DNA of 5,136 nt from Candidatus Gerdarchaeota archaeon. GTDB taxonomy: Archaea > Asgardarchaeota > Heimdallarchaeia > JABLTI01. The stretch is from NCBI GenBank assembly GCA_016840945.1, contig JAEORJ010000230.1, positions 1-5,136 of the forward strand. Reading direction: 5' to 3'. The stretch's first letter is position 1. Each line of letters starts with the position of its first letter. Below are positions 5,042 through 5,136 of this stretch, piece by piece. The notes under the pieces were generated by a model. It saw only the letters and a program-made list of their open reading frames with translations. It ran no database searches and had not been told where the DNA came from. The position numbers and the translations under genes are program-made.

Positions 5042-5136
5042 TTAATAATACAAACTCTCATTCCTTGCCAATAAAGCAGCATATGCGAGAGCTATTTTGA
5101 TATCATCAAGTTTCAATGAGGGATATTCATTAACAA
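5042..5136 (-). CDS. Second DUF433-family protein, C-terminal part only (runs off the right edge)
   Basis: On the minus strand, the last 30 codons before a TAA (5044-5042) read VNEYPSLKLDDIKIALAYAA, then LLARNESLYY. This is the typical end of a DUF433 domain (EYP.L...DI..ALAYAA.LAR) and resembles residues 47-63 of the neighbouring plus-strand protein (LENYPSLKQEDIIAAID). The gene continues beyond the window. It ends soon after the domain, as usual for the family. Toxin partners normally lie downstream of DUF433, but downstream here is the opposing DUF433 gene, so its toxin is missing or lies elsewhere. The frame is too short and lacks a visible start, so it is easily overlooked. Confidence 0.8.
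   Translation of the reverse strand, partial: VNEYPSLKLDDIKIALAYAALLARNESLYY

Noticed and set aside
4873..5082. Minus-strand frame of 69 codons
   Set aside because: It crosses the DUF433 gene in antisense and conflicts with the better-supported second DUF433 frame at 5042-5136.

Overview
The window is AT-rich (roughly 30% GC) and most likely comes from an archaeon. The strongest evidence is a minus-strand RNA element at about 3520-3622. Its primary and secondary structure match the 3' end of archaeal 23S rRNA, including an ACAAG-capped hairpin of the kind I recall from the Haloarcula rRNA tail. TATA-like boxes 20-30 nt upstream of starts, little use of Shine-Dalgarno sites, a DUF217-type VapB antitoxin and a membrane-anchored PQQ-like beta-propeller also fit an archaeon. 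An Asgard or related uncultivated lineage is plausible, but the sequence alone does not prove it.

Layout. (1) 1-428: a hypothetical helical protein whose frame is open to the left edge. (2) 429-588: intergenic, with a short element that recurs at 3480-3511 and a strong Shine-Dalgarno site. (3) 589-2127: an exported eight-blade beta-propeller with thrombospondin-type-3-like calcium motifs and a C-terminal membrane anchor. It probably starts at an unusual CTG codon and ends in a perfect 22-nt palindrome followed by eight T. (4) 2124-2414, minus strand: a possible small membrane protein convergent with the propeller gene. (5) 2453-3403: an unrecognised alpha-helical protein. (6) 3404-3762: a 359-nt gap without protein genes that holds the 23S rRNA 3'-end element and several adjoining hairpins, all best read on the minus strand. 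(7) 3763-4371: a vapBC toxin-antitoxin locus with an intact antitoxin and a damaged toxin. (8) 4372-4658: mostly featureless AT-rich DNA, apart from a possible 34-codon ORF overlapping a long hairpin. (9) 4659-5136: two DUF433 antitoxin-like genes placed tail to tail, 8 nt apart, the second cut by the right edge.

The genes do not form one pathway. The left half is a surface-protein locus. The right half looks like accessory DNA that collects toxin-antitoxin remnants: a toxin-less VapB, two DUF433 genes with no toxin visible, and a detached rRNA end. The rRNA element is the main discovery candidate. It keeps intact, covarying helices, its homology starts at a helix boundary, and the rest of 23S rRNA is absent from its flanks. 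It could be a separately encoded rRNA piece, a repurposed structured RNA, a relic of rearrangement, or an assembly join.
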